A stretch of DNA of 64,000 nucleotides from CAVUCH01 sp963763095 (lineage in GTDB: Bacteria; Acidobacteriota; Vicinamibacteria; Vicinamibacterales; JAENWD01), in contig CAVXNR010000015.1 of NCBI GenBank assembly GCA_963763095.1, positions 1 through 64,000 of the forward strand, in the 5' to 3' direction. The position numbers and the translations under genes are program-made. Each line of letters opens with the position of its first letter. Position 1 is the first letter of the stretch. The notes beneath the pieces are model-generated. The model ran no database searches and was not told the DNA's origin. It saw only the letters and a program-made list of their open reading frames with translations. Positions 1 through 8,858 of this stretch are shown one piece after another.

Positions 1-86
1 CAACGCTGTTGCTATCGCCCGGTACGTCAGCCAGGACTGCCATGTGCAGCGGTGCCGGGCACCGAACATGCACAACCGTTAGCGGG

Positions 87-2031
87 ATGGCGATGCTGAG
101 CTCTCGTGTGAACTCGAAGCGCACAGGGATGCCGGTGGGCGCCGACGTGGTGCCCGAGGGTGTGCGTTTCCGCGTGTGGGCGCCCCGGCGCTCACGCGTG
201 CAGGTGATCTGTGACGGTCGCTCGCCCCTGCCGCTCGCGCGCGACGGCGAGTACTTCGCCGTGACATCTGCCGCTGCCGCGCCCGGTACGCGCTACTCAT
301 TCCGGCTGGACACCGACGATCGCGACTATCCAGACCCGGTCTCCCGCTACCAGCCGGAGGGGCCGCATGGGCCCTCCGAGGTGATCGATCCCTCCACGTT
401 TGCCTGGTCGGACGCCGCCTGGGCCGGCATCACCCTGCCGGGACAGGTGCTGTACGAGCTGCACGTTGGGACCTTCACGCCGGAGGGCACCTGGGTGGCA
501 GCGGCACGCGAGCTGCCGTGGCTGAAGGCGCTGGGCGTGACCTGCATCGAGATGATGCCAATCGCCGAGTTCCCCGGCCGTTTCGGGTGGGGCTATGACG
601 GAGTCGATCTCTTTGCGCCGACGCGGGCCTACGGACATCCTGACGATCTCCGGCGCTTCGTCGATCGCGCGCATGCGATCGGGCTCGGTGTGATCCTCGA
701 CGTGGTCTACAACCACGTCGGGCCCGGCCGGCAATTACCTGAAAGCGTTCTCACCGGCGTACTTCACCAACCGGTACGCCAACGAGTGGGGTGAGGCGAT
801 CAACTTCGACGGGCCCGACGCCGGTCCCGTGCGGGAGTTCGTCATCGAGAACGCGGCGTACTGGATTCGCGAGTTCCACTTCGACGGGCTGCGGCTGGAC
901 GCCACGCAGTGCGTGTTCGATGCGTCCGACGAGCACGTCATCGCGGAGATTGCGGCGCGGGTGCGACAGGAGGCCTCACCCCGCGACGCGATCCTGGTCG
1001 CTGAGAACGAACCGCAGGACGTGCGGCTCGTGCGGCCGCGCGAGAGCGGAGGTTTTGGCCTGGACGCCCTGTGGAACGACGACCTGCACCACACGGCCGT
1101 AGTCGCGGCGACGGGGCATTGCGAGGCGTATTACTCGGATCACGCCGGCGCACCGCAGGAACTCATCTCGGCGGCGAAGTGGGGATACCTCCTGCAGGGC
1201 CAGCGCTACCGCTGGCAGAACAAGCGGCGTGGGACGGCATCCCTCGACGTCGAGCCGCCACGCTTCGTGGCGTTCCTCGAGAACCACGACCAGGTTGCGA
1301 ACTCCGCGCACGGGCGCCGGCTCCACCAGCTCACGACGCCGGGCAGGTATCGCGCCCTGACGGCGCTCATCCTGTTGTGGCCCGGCACACCCATGCTGTT
1401 CCAGGGCCAGGAGTTCGCATCGTCCCGACCGTTTCTGTACTTCGCGGATCACCAATCTGCCCTCGCCCCGAAGGTGGCCACAGGACGTGCCGAGTTCCTG
1501 GCGCAGTTCCCGAGCCTGACCGACCCTGCGGTCACCCGGGCGCTGCGCGACCCTGCGGCGGACGATACGTTCGCGCGTTCGGTGCTCGATCTGCGGGAGC
1601 GCGAGACGCACGCGCCAGTCGTGGCGCTCCACCGGGACCTGCTGCGCCTCCGCCGCGAGACGGCCGCCTTTCGGGCGCAGGCGGCGCGTGGCGTGGATGG
1701 CGCGGTGCTTGGGCCGGAGGCTTTCGTGCTCCGCTACTTCGACGGCTCACCAGGCCGGCGGCATGACGAGGCCGACCCACGCAGCGGAGATCGCCTGGTG
1801 CTCGTGAATCTCGGACGCGATCTCGATCTGGATGCGGCGCCCGAACCGCTGCTGGCGCCCCCCGGCGGATGTGGTTGGCTGGTGGAGTGGTCGAGTGAAT
1901 CACGCGAATACGACGGATCCGGGACACCGCCCGTCGAAGACGAGACACGCGGGTGGCATCTGCCGGGCCATGCCGCCATCGTGCTGCGGCCGGTGCGCGC
2001 GCGCCGCGAGCAGCAGCCCCCCACACCCTGA
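87..2031 (+). CDS. treZ: Malto-oligosyltrehalose trehalohydrolase, one frameshift
   Basis: Hydrolyses maltooligosyl-trehalose to free trehalose, the second step of the TreY/TreZ route. An N-terminal beta-sandwich (VGADVVPEGVRFRVWAPR) precedes a GH13 barrel with DVVYNHVGP, the nucleophile region DGLRLDATQ, the acid region LVAENEPQ and the stabiliser ENHDQVAN. The frame shifts at the GGCC of 726-729; dropping one base joins the halves as VGPAGNYLKAF with no residue lost, so an assembly indel is at least as likely as a real lesion. ATG 87 is chosen; ATG 129 also keeps the sandwich, and the frame stays open to the window edge. The joined length of about 647 aa is a little above the usual 580-620. 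The debranching enzyme follows after 18 bp. Confidence 0.9.
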
Positions 2032-2049
2032 ACGCTGCGGGAAACGACC

Positions 2050-4131
2050 ATGCCCGATTCATCACCCTGCACGACTGCGCCGGCTCGTGCCGCGCGCGTT
2101 CCGCTGCTTCGCCGCATGCCCTGGCCGGGTGCCGCGGCGGCTGCCGATCAGGGGCGCCTGCTGACGCGCGAGTGGCTGGTGACCAATGGGCTCGGCGGCT
2201 ACGCCTCGGGCACCGTCTCCGGCGTGATGACGCGGCGCTACCATGGGCTCCTCGTCGCCGCACTTCCGGCGCCGTTCGGTCGTGTGGTGATGTTGAACCA
2301 CCTCGCGGAGTTCCTGCGGCTGCCGGACGGGCGGAAGATCGCGCTGGACGGGGAGGAGCGGGCCGGGTCGAGTCCCGAGCTGCACGGGGCGCAGTACCTG
2401 TCCGAGTTCAGGCTCGAAGCCGGTCTGCCGGTGTGGCGATTCGATCTTGGCGGATGGACCATCGAGAAGCGCCTGCTCCTGCCCCATCAGCAGAACACGG
2501 TGCACATCACGTACGTCCTGCTCGCCGGCGAGGGGCCGGTGCGCCTGGATCTCCGTCCCTCGCTGCATTTCCGCCACCACGAAGCGCCTGTCGGCCTCCC
2601 GCTCGACAAGCCATATGCCGTCACCGTCGTCGGTGACCAGTATGAGATCGCCGGCAACGGCGTTCCGCCGCTGCGGCTGCTGGTCTGCGGCGAACGGGGA
2701 TCCTTCACGATTCAGCCGCACCGCGTGCAGCAGGTGCTCTACCGCATGGAGGAGTCGCGGGGGTACGAGTCGGCGGGCGAGTGGTGGAGCCCGGGACATT
2801 TCCGCGTGTGGCTGGCGCGTGACGCGGATGCCACCCTCGTCGCTTCCGCCGAGTCGTGGGAGGCCATTCGTGCGCTCACGCCCAGTACCGCGTTTGCGGC
2901 CGAACGGCAGCGGCGCGAGCGGCTGCTCACGATGGCGCCCGCCGACGCTCGCGACGGCACCGCCGCCGAGCTCGTGCTGGCAGCCGACCAGTTCATCATC
3001 ACGCCGGCCGGTCGCCTCGAAGACGCCGCCCGGGCGCACGCCGCGGGCGACGAGGTGCGCACGGTCATCGCTGGCTATCACTGGTTCACGGACTGGGGGC
3101 GCGACACGATGATCAGCCTCGAGGGGCTGACGCTCGCGACGGGCCGGCACGTGGAGGCGGGCTACATCCTCCGCACGTTCGCGCACTATGTGCGCGACGG
3201 GCTCATCCCGAACATGTTCCCGGATGGCCAGAACCAGGGCCTCTATCACACCGCCGACGCGACGCTGTGGTACTTCCAGGCCGTCGATCGATACCTCGCG
3301 GCCACGGGGGACCGGGCGACGCTGCGCGTGCTCCTTCCCGTCTTCCGCGACATCGTGGAGCATCACGTCCGCGGCACGCGGTTCGGCATCGGCGTGGATC
3401 CGAGCGATGGGCTGCTGCGGCAGGGCGCGGAGAGCTACCAGCTCACGTGGATGGATGCGAAGGTCGACGGCTGGGTCGTGACACCACGCCGAGGCAAAGC
3501 CGTCGAAATCAATGCGCTCTGGTACAACGCGCTCCGGCTGCTGGAGCGATGGTTGCGAGAGGAAGAGGGCGACGGCGCGGCCCTGCCGATCGCGGCGCTG
3601 GCCGATCGCAGTCGCGACTCGTTCAACAGCCGCTTCTGGTACGAGGCAGGCGGCTACTTGTACGACGTCGTGGACGGCGAGGCGGGAGACGACACCGCCT
3701 GTCGGCCCAACCAGCTGCTGGCCGTATCGGTCGAGTACCCGGTGCTCGACGAGATCCGCTGGGCGCCGGTCGTGGATATCGTCCGGGATCGGCTGCTGAC
3801 GCCGGTTGGCCTGCGGTCGCTGGCGCCCGGCCATCCCGACTACAAGCCCACCTATCACGGCGACTTGCGCGCGAGAGACGCCGCGTACCACCAGGGCACT
3901 GTATGGGGCTGGTTGATTGGCCCCATGATCGATGCCTGGCTGCGGGTGCACCCGGGGGATCGGGCGGGCGCACGGGATCTGCTCGCGGGGTTCACCGGGC
4001 ACCTCGGGGAGGCGTGCATCGGATCCGTCAGCGAAGTGTTCGATGCCGAGGAGCCGTACACGCCGCGTGGGTGTGTGGCGCAGGCGTGGAGCGTGGCCGA
4101 AGTGCTGCGATGTTGGTTGAAGACGAGCTGA
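2050..4131 (+). CDS. Glycogen debranching enzyme (amylo-alpha-1,6-glucosidase type)
   Basis: Predicted to cleave alpha-1,6 branches of glycogen or limit dextrin in the cytoplasm. The 693-aa protein has the N-terminal domain of bacterial/archaeal-type debranching enzymes (EWLVTNGLGGYASG, then MTRRYHGLLVAA) and a C-terminal (alpha/alpha)6 GH133-like domain with HWFTDWGRDTMISLEG, KVDGWVVTPRRGKAVEINA, PNQLLAVSVEYP and YHQGTVWGWLIGPM. These match the family order and usual size. It lies 18 bp after treZ on the same strand, so the pair probably acts together on storage glucan, debranching it while TreZ releases trehalose. No membrane segment or signal peptide is visible. The ATG start has only a weak ribosome-binding site (gggaaacgacc). 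Confidence 0.93.
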   Translation: MPDSSPCTTAPARAARVPLLRRMPWPGAAAAADQGRLLTREWLVTNGLGGYASGTVSGVMTRRYHGLLVAALPAPFGRVVMLNHLAEFLRLPDGRKIALDGEERAGSSPELHGAQYLSEFRLEAGLPVWRFDLGGWTIEKRLLLPHQQNTVHITYVLLAGEGPVRLDLRPSLHFRHHEAPVGLPLDKPYAVTVVGDQYEIAGNGVPPLRLLVCGERGSFTIQPHRVQQVLYRMEESRGYESAGEWWSPGHFRVWLARDADATLVASAESWEAIRALTPSTAFAAERQRRERLLTMAPADARDGTAAELVLAADQFIITPAGRLEDAARAHAAGDEVRTVIAGYHWFTDWGRDTMISLEGLTLATGRHVEAGYILRTFAHYVRDGLIPNMFPDGQNQGLYHTADATLWYFQAVDRYLAATGDRATLRVLLPVFRDIVEHHVRGTRFGIGVDPSDGLLRQGAESYQLTWMDAKVDGWVVTPRRGKAVEINALWYNALRLLERWLREEEGDGAALPIAALADRSRDSFNSRFWYEAGGYLYDVVDGEAGDDTACRPNQLLAVSVEYPVLDEIRWAPVVDIVRDRLLTPVGLRSLAPGHPDYKPTYHGDLRARDAAYHQGTVWGWLIGPMIDAWLRVHPGDRAGARDLLAGFTGHLGEACIGSVSEVFDAEEPYTPRGCVAQAWSVAEVLRCWLKTS

Positions 4132-4141
4132 CGCTTACAAT
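4113..4141 (+). promoter_or_regulatory. Candidate promoter of the S10 peptidase
   Basis: TTGGTT (4113-4118), a 17-bp spacer and TACAAT (4136-4141). It overlaps the stop of the debranching gene and would start transcription near 4148, 24 bp before the peptidase start. The -35 is imperfect. Confidence 0.5.
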
Positions 4142-4171
4142 GCCGCCACCACATACAAGGAGGTGGCTGGC

Positions 4172-5734
4172 GTGTTCTCCGCGTGTCTGATGTTCCTCAT
4201 CGCGCTGGGCCTGACGTCCCAGCAGCCGCAGGCCGGCACGAATCCGCAGCCCCCCGCGACGCCGGCCTCGGCACCCGCGCCTGACGGAAAATCGGAACCC
4301 GCGCGTCCCGCGCCTGCAGACGAGGAGCCAATTGTGACGCGCCACGAGGCGCGCGCAGGCGGCCGCACGCTGAAATACACTGCAACGACAGGGTTTCTCC
4401 CGGTCCGCAACGCCACGAGCGGCGAACTCGAGGCGAGGGTGTTCTTCATCGCCTACACCCTCGACGGGTCGGCGGATCCCGCGAAACGCCCGCTGATGAT
4501 TTCCTTCAACGGCGGACCCGGCTCCTCCTCGGTGTGGCTCCACCTCGGCGCCCTCGGTCCCAGGCGCGTGCGCATGAACGACGACGGCACGATGCCGGCC
4601 GCGCCGTATGCGCTCGTGGACAACGAGGCCACCTGGCTGGACCAGTCGGATCTCGTGTTCGTCGACCCCGTCGGCACCGGCTACAGTCGCGCGGCGAAGC
4701 CCGAACTCGGGCAGCGGTTCTGGGGAGTCGAAGGAGACATCCAGTCGGTGGGGGAGTTCATCCGGCTGTATCTCACCCGCTACGGGCGTTGGGGCTCACC
4801 GCTGTTCATGGTGGGGGAGAGCTATGGCACGACGCGCGCCGCCGGGCTCGCGCAACATCTCCTCGACCGGGGCATCGCCTTCAACGGCGTGCTGCTCGTC
4901 TCGTCGATCCTGAACTTCCAGACGGCCCGGTTCACCACGGGCAACGACCTGCCATATGTGCTGTACCTGCCGACCTACGCCGCGACGGCGTGGTACCACA
5001 AGCGCCTCGCCCCCGACCTGCAGCGGGATCTCGGGGCCACGCTCCGCGAAGTCGAGGCCTGGGCCGGCGGCGCGTACTCGGCGGCGCTCGCGAAGGGCGC
5101 GGCGCTTGCCCCGGACGACCGCAATGCCATTGCAGAGCGGCTCGCGCGCTACACCGGGCTCGAACGACGGGTGGTGGAGCAGAACGATCTCCGCATCGAG
5201 ATCGAGCGGTTCTGCAAGGATCTGCTGCGCGATCGCGGCCAGACGGTCGGACGGCTCGATAGCCGTTTCATCGGCACCGACCGCAACAACGCGGCCGAGC
5301 GACCTGCGTTCGACCCGAGTCTGGCCGCGATCCGGCCTCCGTACACGGCCATGTTCAACGACTATGTCAGACGCGACCTCGGGTTCAAGTCCGACTTGCC
5401 GTACTACATCCTCGGCGGAGGCATCGGGTCGTGGGAGTGGAATGCGGAGAATCGGTTCGCCGATACCAGCGACGCGCTCGGCGGCGCGCTGACGCAGAAC
5501 CCGCACATGCGGCTGTTCGTCGGGTCGGGATACTTCGATCTCGCGACCCCGTACTTCGCCACCGAGTACACGCTCGATCACCTGGGCCTCGACGCAGGGC
5601 TCCAGAAGCGGGTGACACGCCACTACTACCGGGCGGGTCACATGATGTACATCGACGTGAAGGAGCTGGCCGCATTGCGGCGCGACGTCGCCGCCTTCAT
5701 CGCAGCGTCAGCCGGTGGCAGTGCGAGGGAATGA
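4172..5734 (+). CDS. Secreted serine carboxypeptidase-like protein (peptidase S10)
   Basis: Predicted exported alpha/beta-hydrolase peptidase that removes C-terminal residues. Seen: a hydrophobic N-terminus (FSACLMFLIALGL) that reads as a signal peptide, a Pro/Ala-rich linker, the oxyanion region FNGGPGSSSVW, VFVDPVGTGYSRA, the nucleophile box VGESYGTT, and late in the protein FVGSGYFDLATP (catalytic Asp) and YYRAGHMMY (catalytic His). The full S10 triad is therefore present in 520 aa. GTG 4172 is chosen because AAGGAGG at 4157-4163 lies 8 bp before it; the more upstream GTG 4163 overlaps that site. It probably forms its own transcription unit. The physiological substrate cannot be read from the sequence. 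Confidence 0.9.
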   Translation: MFSACLMFLIALGLTSQQPQAGTNPQPPATPASAPAPDGKSEPARPAPADEEPIVTRHEARAGGRTLKYTATTGFLPVRNATSGELEARVFFIAYTLDGSADPAKRPLMISFNGGPGSSSVWLHLGALGPRRVRMNDDGTMPAAPYALVDNEATWLDQSDLVFVDPVGTGYSRAAKPELGQRFWGVEGDIQSVGEFIRLYLTRYGRWGSPLFMVGESYGTTRAAGLAQHLLDRGIAFNGVLLVSSILNFQTARFTTGNDLPYVLYLPTYAATAWYHKRLAPDLQRDLGATLREVEAWAGGAYSAALAKGAALAPDDRNAIAERLARYTGLERRVVEQNDLRIEIERFCKDLLRDRGQTVGRLDSRFIGTDRNNAAERPAFDPSLAAIRPPYTAMFNDYVRRDLGFKSDLPYYILGGGIGSWEWNAENRFADTSDALGGALTQNPHMRLFVGSGYFDLATPYFATEYTLDHLGLDAGLQKRVTRHYYRAGHMMYIDVKELAALRRDVAAFIAASAGGSARE

Positions 5735-5743
5735 TGCCTGTAT

Positions 5744-5808
5744 TAGTTCCGGGAATGTGGAGCCGGACTCTAGTTGCGGGTATGTGGAGCCGGAACTTTA
5801 GTTCCGGC
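5744..5808. repeat. 27-28 bp tandem repeat ending in a hairpin
   Basis: Two near-identical units (5744-5770 and 5771-5798), each starting TAGTT and carrying ATGTGGAGCCGGA, are followed by a partial third. At the last junction GCCGGAACT (5789-5797) pairs with AGTTCCGGC (5800-5808) across a 2-nt loop. No T-run follows, so terminator function for the peptidase gene is unproven. Confidence 0.7.
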
Positions 5809-5849
5809 GCCGGTTCGGCGTCGAGAATCGCAAGCGAGAGGAGGAGCTC

Positions 5850-6290
5850 ATGCCGACGTCAGACGAACTGATGCGCCTCGCGCGCGCGTGCGCGAACCGC
5901 ATCACACTGCCCCGGAAATCGCGGCAGTTCCCCAGCTTCTCAGAGGTCGAAGAGCAGTGCGAAGAGGAGTACGAAGAGCTGCTGGTCGTCCTGCACGACG
6001 ACGAGGTCTACCGGTCCGCCGATCTGGCCGTCCAGGAACAGCTCGTCGAAGCAATTCGCGCGGCCCTACCTGAGATTCGTCACGTCCTCCTCGAGGACCT
6101 CGTCGACAACCAGGCCGCGCAGGTGTGGCTGCAGCAGGAGGGCGCGTTTCACCTCGGGATGGCGGTCGGGCTGAAGCTCGCCGAGGGCGGGTTTCACATT
6201 CCCGAGGATGACGAACCGGTGGACCCCGACGAACTCGAGATCGAAGACGTGCTGCGGTTCGGTAGAGCAGCAGACGAGGACGAGGAGTAA
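5850..6290 (+). CDS. Acidic hypothetical protein
   Basis: I do not recognise this 146-aa protein. It is soluble, very acidic (EVEEQCEEEYEELL near residue 35 and an Asp/Glu-rich end), mostly helical in appearance, and has no signal peptide or membrane segment. The region DNQAAQVWLQQEGAFHLGMA looks like a packed helical core. The start is well supported: GAGAGGAGGAG (5837-5847) precedes ATG 5850. Its upstream region holds the tandem repeat and its 3' end abuts a heptamer array shared with the convergent hslR. It is probably monocistronic. Codon use matches the neighbours, so it is likely a real but uncharacterised gene. Confidence 0.75.
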   Translation: MPTSDELMRLARACANRITLPRKSRQFPSFSEVEEQCEEEYEELLVVLHDDEVYRSADLAVQEQLVEAIRAALPEIRHVLLEDLVDNQAAQVWLQQEGAFHLGMAVGLKLAEGGFHIPEDDEPVDPDELEIEDVLRFGRAADEDEE

Positions 6291-6295
6291 TGCAC

Positions 6296-6338
6296 GGGCA
6301 TTCTGCATTCGTGCATTGTGCATTCTGCATTGTGCATT
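6296..6338. repeat. Heptanucleotide tandem array (G/C)TGCATT
   Basis: Six 7-bp units of the type GTGCATT/CTGCATT, with one extra C at 6310, fill the gap between the stop of the acidic protein (6290) and the stop of hslR (6339). The unit length matches the arrays at 30411, 30484 and 61847. Confidence 0.8.
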
Positions 6339-6746
6339 TCACCCCCCGTCCTCCCTCCCCTTCATCTTCCTGATCTCGCGTCGATCGCGCTTGGTGGGGG
6401 TCCGCGGCGCCGGGTTCATCGCGCGGAAGATGCGTTCGAGGCGGCGGGCTTCGACTTCCTCGGGTGAGGGGGGCGGCGTGCGGTCCTCGTAGAGGAGCCG
6501 CGCCTCCGCCTTGGGAATCGACCGCTCGGCGAGGCCGGCGACTACTACGGTCTGCTGGCGGCCGAGTGGACGCGAGATGACGATCTCGTCGCCGGGACGC
6601 AGGAGACGGTGGGGCTTGCCCGGTTGCCCGTTCACATCGACCTTGCCGCCTTCACACGCACGCTTGGCTTCCGACCGCGTACGAAACAGGCAGGCGACGT
6701 CCAGCCACACGTCGAGCCGTACTCCGTCAGGCTGGTGTTCGTCCAC
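6339..6746 (-). CDS. hslR: S4-domain RNA-binding protein, Hsp15 (HslR) type
   Basis: Hsp15-like proteins bind stalled 50S subunits that carry a nascent chain and help recycle them. The 135-aa product has an S4 RNA-binding domain at about residues 10-70 (RLDVWLDVACLFRTRSEAKR, then GGKVDVNG and GDEIVI), followed by a basic, charged tail rich in Arg, Lys and Glu (TKRDRREIRKMKG), as in the family. The start is GTG 6746. The gene stands alone, convergent with the acidic protein and separated from it only by the heptamer array. The family match rests on the S4 core and length; ribosome recycling is inferred from homologues. Confidence 0.85.
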   Translation of the reverse strand: MDEHQPDGVRLDVWLDVACLFRTRSEAKRACEGGKVDVNGQPGKPHRLLRPGDEIVISRPLGRQQTVVVAGLAERSIPKAEARLLYEDRTPPPSPEEVEARRLERIFRAMNPAPRTPTKRDRREIRKMKGREDGG

Positions 6747-6915
6747 GACGTAAACCGATCAGGGTGTCCTGCTGCCGTATGCCATCCGGCCGCGGCGGTA
6801 GTCAGTGTTGGGCCCGCATCGTGGTGTGCAGGTCTTTGACGTGGCCTGCAGTCTGCACCCTGCAGCCGGCAGCGTGTCTCTCCACGTCTTCGTCCCGCGA
6901 TTCACTTGTGTGCTC

Positions 6916-6984
6916 ATGTGGGGCAGGCCTTCAGGCCTGCTTAGAGCGCACGCCGATTTGCAGGGCTGAAGCCCTGCCCCACAT
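6916..6984. repeat. Dispersed palindromic (REP-like) element, inverted pair
   Basis: GTGGGGCAGGCCTTCAGGCC (6918-6937) and GCAGGGCTGAAGCCCTGCCC (6960-6979) are inverted copies of one GTGGGGCAGG-CTTCAG-CCTGC unit flanking 19 bp. Each copy is internally palindromic. The same unit recurs at 27759-27786 and twice at 31696-31786. It sits downstream of the PPIase stop (7020). Confidence 0.85.
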
Positions 6985-7019
6985 CAGCGGTGCGGTGACA
7001 CCACAAGCGAGCCCTGGGT

Positions 7020-8093
7020 CTAGATGAGCACCTGGACGCTGCCCTTGGCGCGCAGTTGATCGACGAACGCTTTCGTCTTCGCCTGCTGCTGTTCCTGTCG
7101 CAGGTACTGCTCGATGCGAGGGGCGGCTTCGGCAAAGGGCACGCTCTGGGCCGGTCGCTTCTCGATCACCTTGATTACGTGGAACCCGAACGGGCTCTCG
7201 ACGATGTCGCTGACCTGGTTGGGCGCGAGCGCAAAGGCCGCAGCCTCGAATGCGGGGACCATCTGCCCCTTCGGGAAGAAGCCGAGGTCGCCGCCCCGTC
7301 CCTTGCTCGCATCATCCGAGTACGTCCGCGCCAGCCTGGCGAAATCAACGCCCGCGCGCGCCTGCTTCAACACGTCCTCGGCCTTTGCACGTGCCGCCGC
7401 CCTGGCGGCCGGAGCTGCGCCCTCAGGCACCGTCACGAGCACGTGACTCGCGCGCACCGCCTCGGGCTGCTGGAACTTGTCGGGGTTCTTCTCATAGAAG
7501 CCACTGATCTCAGTCGGCTTCACCGCGATCTGCGGGCCCACTTCCTGCTGCAGCATCTTCGAGACCAGCACCTGCGTTCGCGTCTCTTCACGCAGCTGCT
7601 CGAGTGTCATCTTCTGCGCCGTGAGCGCCTGCTTGAAGGCGGCCTCGGTCGGAAACTGCTGGCGCATCCCCTTCATGGCCTCGGCCAGTTCGGCGTCGGA
7701 GGCCGTCAGCTGCCGGCGCGCAACCTCCTGCTTGAGCAGCCGCAGGGCGATCAGATCCTCCAGCACGCCGCGGTACACCTGGTCGCGCTGCTCGGGCGGG
7801 ACCGGCCGGCCGGCGCGGCTCTCCACGTTGTGAATGGTGGTCTCGAACTCGCTCCGCCGGATATCGTCGCCATTCACTTTCGCGACAACGGACGGCAACT
7901 CGGCCGGCACCGGCTTCGGTGGCGGTGGCGGTGCGGGCGTACCCGGCTTGGTCGCGGCGGCGGCCGCCGCTGGCGCGGGCGCCATCGCGCCGGGCTTCGC
8001 GGTCGACGCCTGGGACGATTGCGAGGCGGCGGGCTTCTGGCAGGCGACGCTGGCCGCCAGGAGCACCGCGAGACAGACGTACTGCTGCTTCAC
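7020..8093 (-). CDS. SurA/PrsA-like peptidyl-prolyl isomerase lipoprotein
   Basis: Predicted envelope foldase that isomerises prolyl bonds in exported proteins. The 357-aa protein starts with a lipoprotein-type signal (VCLAVLLAASVAC, cysteine near residue 18), then a Pro/Ala-rich linker, a SurA-type helical N-domain (PSVVAKVNGDDIRRSEFE) and one parvulin (PpiC) domain with ASHVLVTVPEG, YSDDASKGRGGDLGFF and SPFGFHVIKV. GTG 8093 is chosen because TTGAGG lies 7 bp upstream and the signal peptide begins there; the open frame running further upstream is low-complexity. Its neighbours (hslR, RRM protein) have separate roles, so it is likely its own unit. Membrane anchoring by lipidation is inferred. 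Confidence 0.88.
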   Translation of the reverse strand: MKQQYVCLAVLLAASVACQKPAASQSSQASTAKPGAMAPAPAAAAAATKPGTPAPPPPPKPVPAELPSVVAKVNGDDIRRSEFETTIHNVESRAGRPVPPEQRDQVYRGVLEDLIALRLLKQEVARRQLTASDAELAEAMKGMRQQFPTEAAFKQALTAQKMTLEQLREETRTQVLVSKMLQQEVGPQIAVKPTEISGFYEKNPDKFQQPEAVRASHVLVTVPEGAAPAARAAARAKAEDVLKQARAGVDFARLARTYSDDASKGRGGDLGFFPKGQMVPAFEAAAFALAPNQVSDIVESPFGFHVIKVIEKRPAQSVPFAEAAPRIEQYLRQEQQQAKTKAFVDQLRAKGSVQVLI

Positions 8094-8193
8094 TCGTAAC
8101 CTCAAACTGTCAATGCGGGCGCTGCCTCGTACGAGGGAACGCCGCGATTGGATGTGCCGTGGAAACGTGTTCAGGGCACGGGGCGGGAGCGGA

Positions 8194-8778
8194 TCACTGC
8201 TCCTCGGTGTCGTCGCCCGGCTCGATGCTGGTGGCGAAATCGTCTTCGACGATCGGTTCATTCGCCTCCTCGCCGTATTCGTCGGTGCTGTAGATGCGGC
8301 CGTTCGGCTTGACCCGAATCGGGCCCTTCGGCCCGCGCGGCTCCGGCCGATTGAACTTGCCCTTCTTCCCCTTCGGTGGGGCGTCCGGTCCGAAGTTGCT
8401 TGCTGGCGCGCGGCGCATGGACGGGTCGAAGGAGGGTGCGCCGCCAGCACCCATGGGCGGGCGGGGCGGACGCGGCCCGGTGCCGAAGGTCGGACGCGTG
8501 CCCATCGGCGCTCCGCCCGGTGGGCGCGCCTCTCGGGGCTGGGCCTCTTTCACTGCCAGCGGTCGACCGCGGAACGGCTGATTGTTCAGCCGATCGATCG
8601 CCTGGCTCGCGAGCGAGTCGTCGGCGTACTCGACAAATGCGAACCCGCGCGGGCGCCCGGTTTCACGATCCGTCGGCAAGTAGCAGTAGGACACCGGACC
8701 GATGGTGCTGAAGTGCTGTCGCAGTTCAGCTTCTGTGGCTTCGTAGGACAAGTTCCCGACAAACAATCGCACTGGCAT
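8194..8778 (-). CDS. RRM-type RNA-binding protein with disordered tail
   Basis: A single RNA-recognition motif occupies residues 1-85: RNP2 is LFVGNLSY and RNP1 is RGFAFVEY, both complete with their aromatic residues. The remaining half is a Gly/Pro/Arg/Lys-rich low-complexity tail (MGTRPTFGTGPRPPRPPMG) ending in an acidic stretch, giving 194 aa. Bacterial RRM proteins of this form bind RNA, and the cyanobacterial ones are linked to cold and stress responses; the target here is unknown. The gene is probably monocistronic and diverges from the SulP gene, 80 bp apart. The tail suggests condensate-forming or multivalent RNA binding, which is inference. Confidence 0.88.
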   Translation of the reverse strand: MPVRLFVGNLSYEATEAELRQHFSTIGPVSYCYLPTDRETGRPRGFAFVEYADDSLASQAIDRLNNQPFRGRPLAVKEAQPREARPPGGAPMGTRPTFGTGPRPPRPPMGAGGAPSFDPSMRRAPASNFGPDAPPKGKKGKFNRPEPRGPKGPIRVKPNGRIYSTDEYGEEANEPIVEDDFATSIEPGDDTEEQ

Positions 8779-8858
8779 CTAAAGCTTTCTCCGTATGAGA
8801 GAGAATACACTGATTTCCTGCCGAACGGCAGTCGTCGGTTCAATTTCACCAAACCCGC

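Noticed and set aside
2..82. Open frame to a stop at 82 that could be the end of an upstream gene
   Set aside because: Twenty-six residues with no recognisable motif (NAVAIARYVSQ...); it cannot be separated from chance.
2062..4002. 646-codon minus-strand frame
   Set aside because: Exact antisense shadow of the debranching enzyme; no conserved motif.
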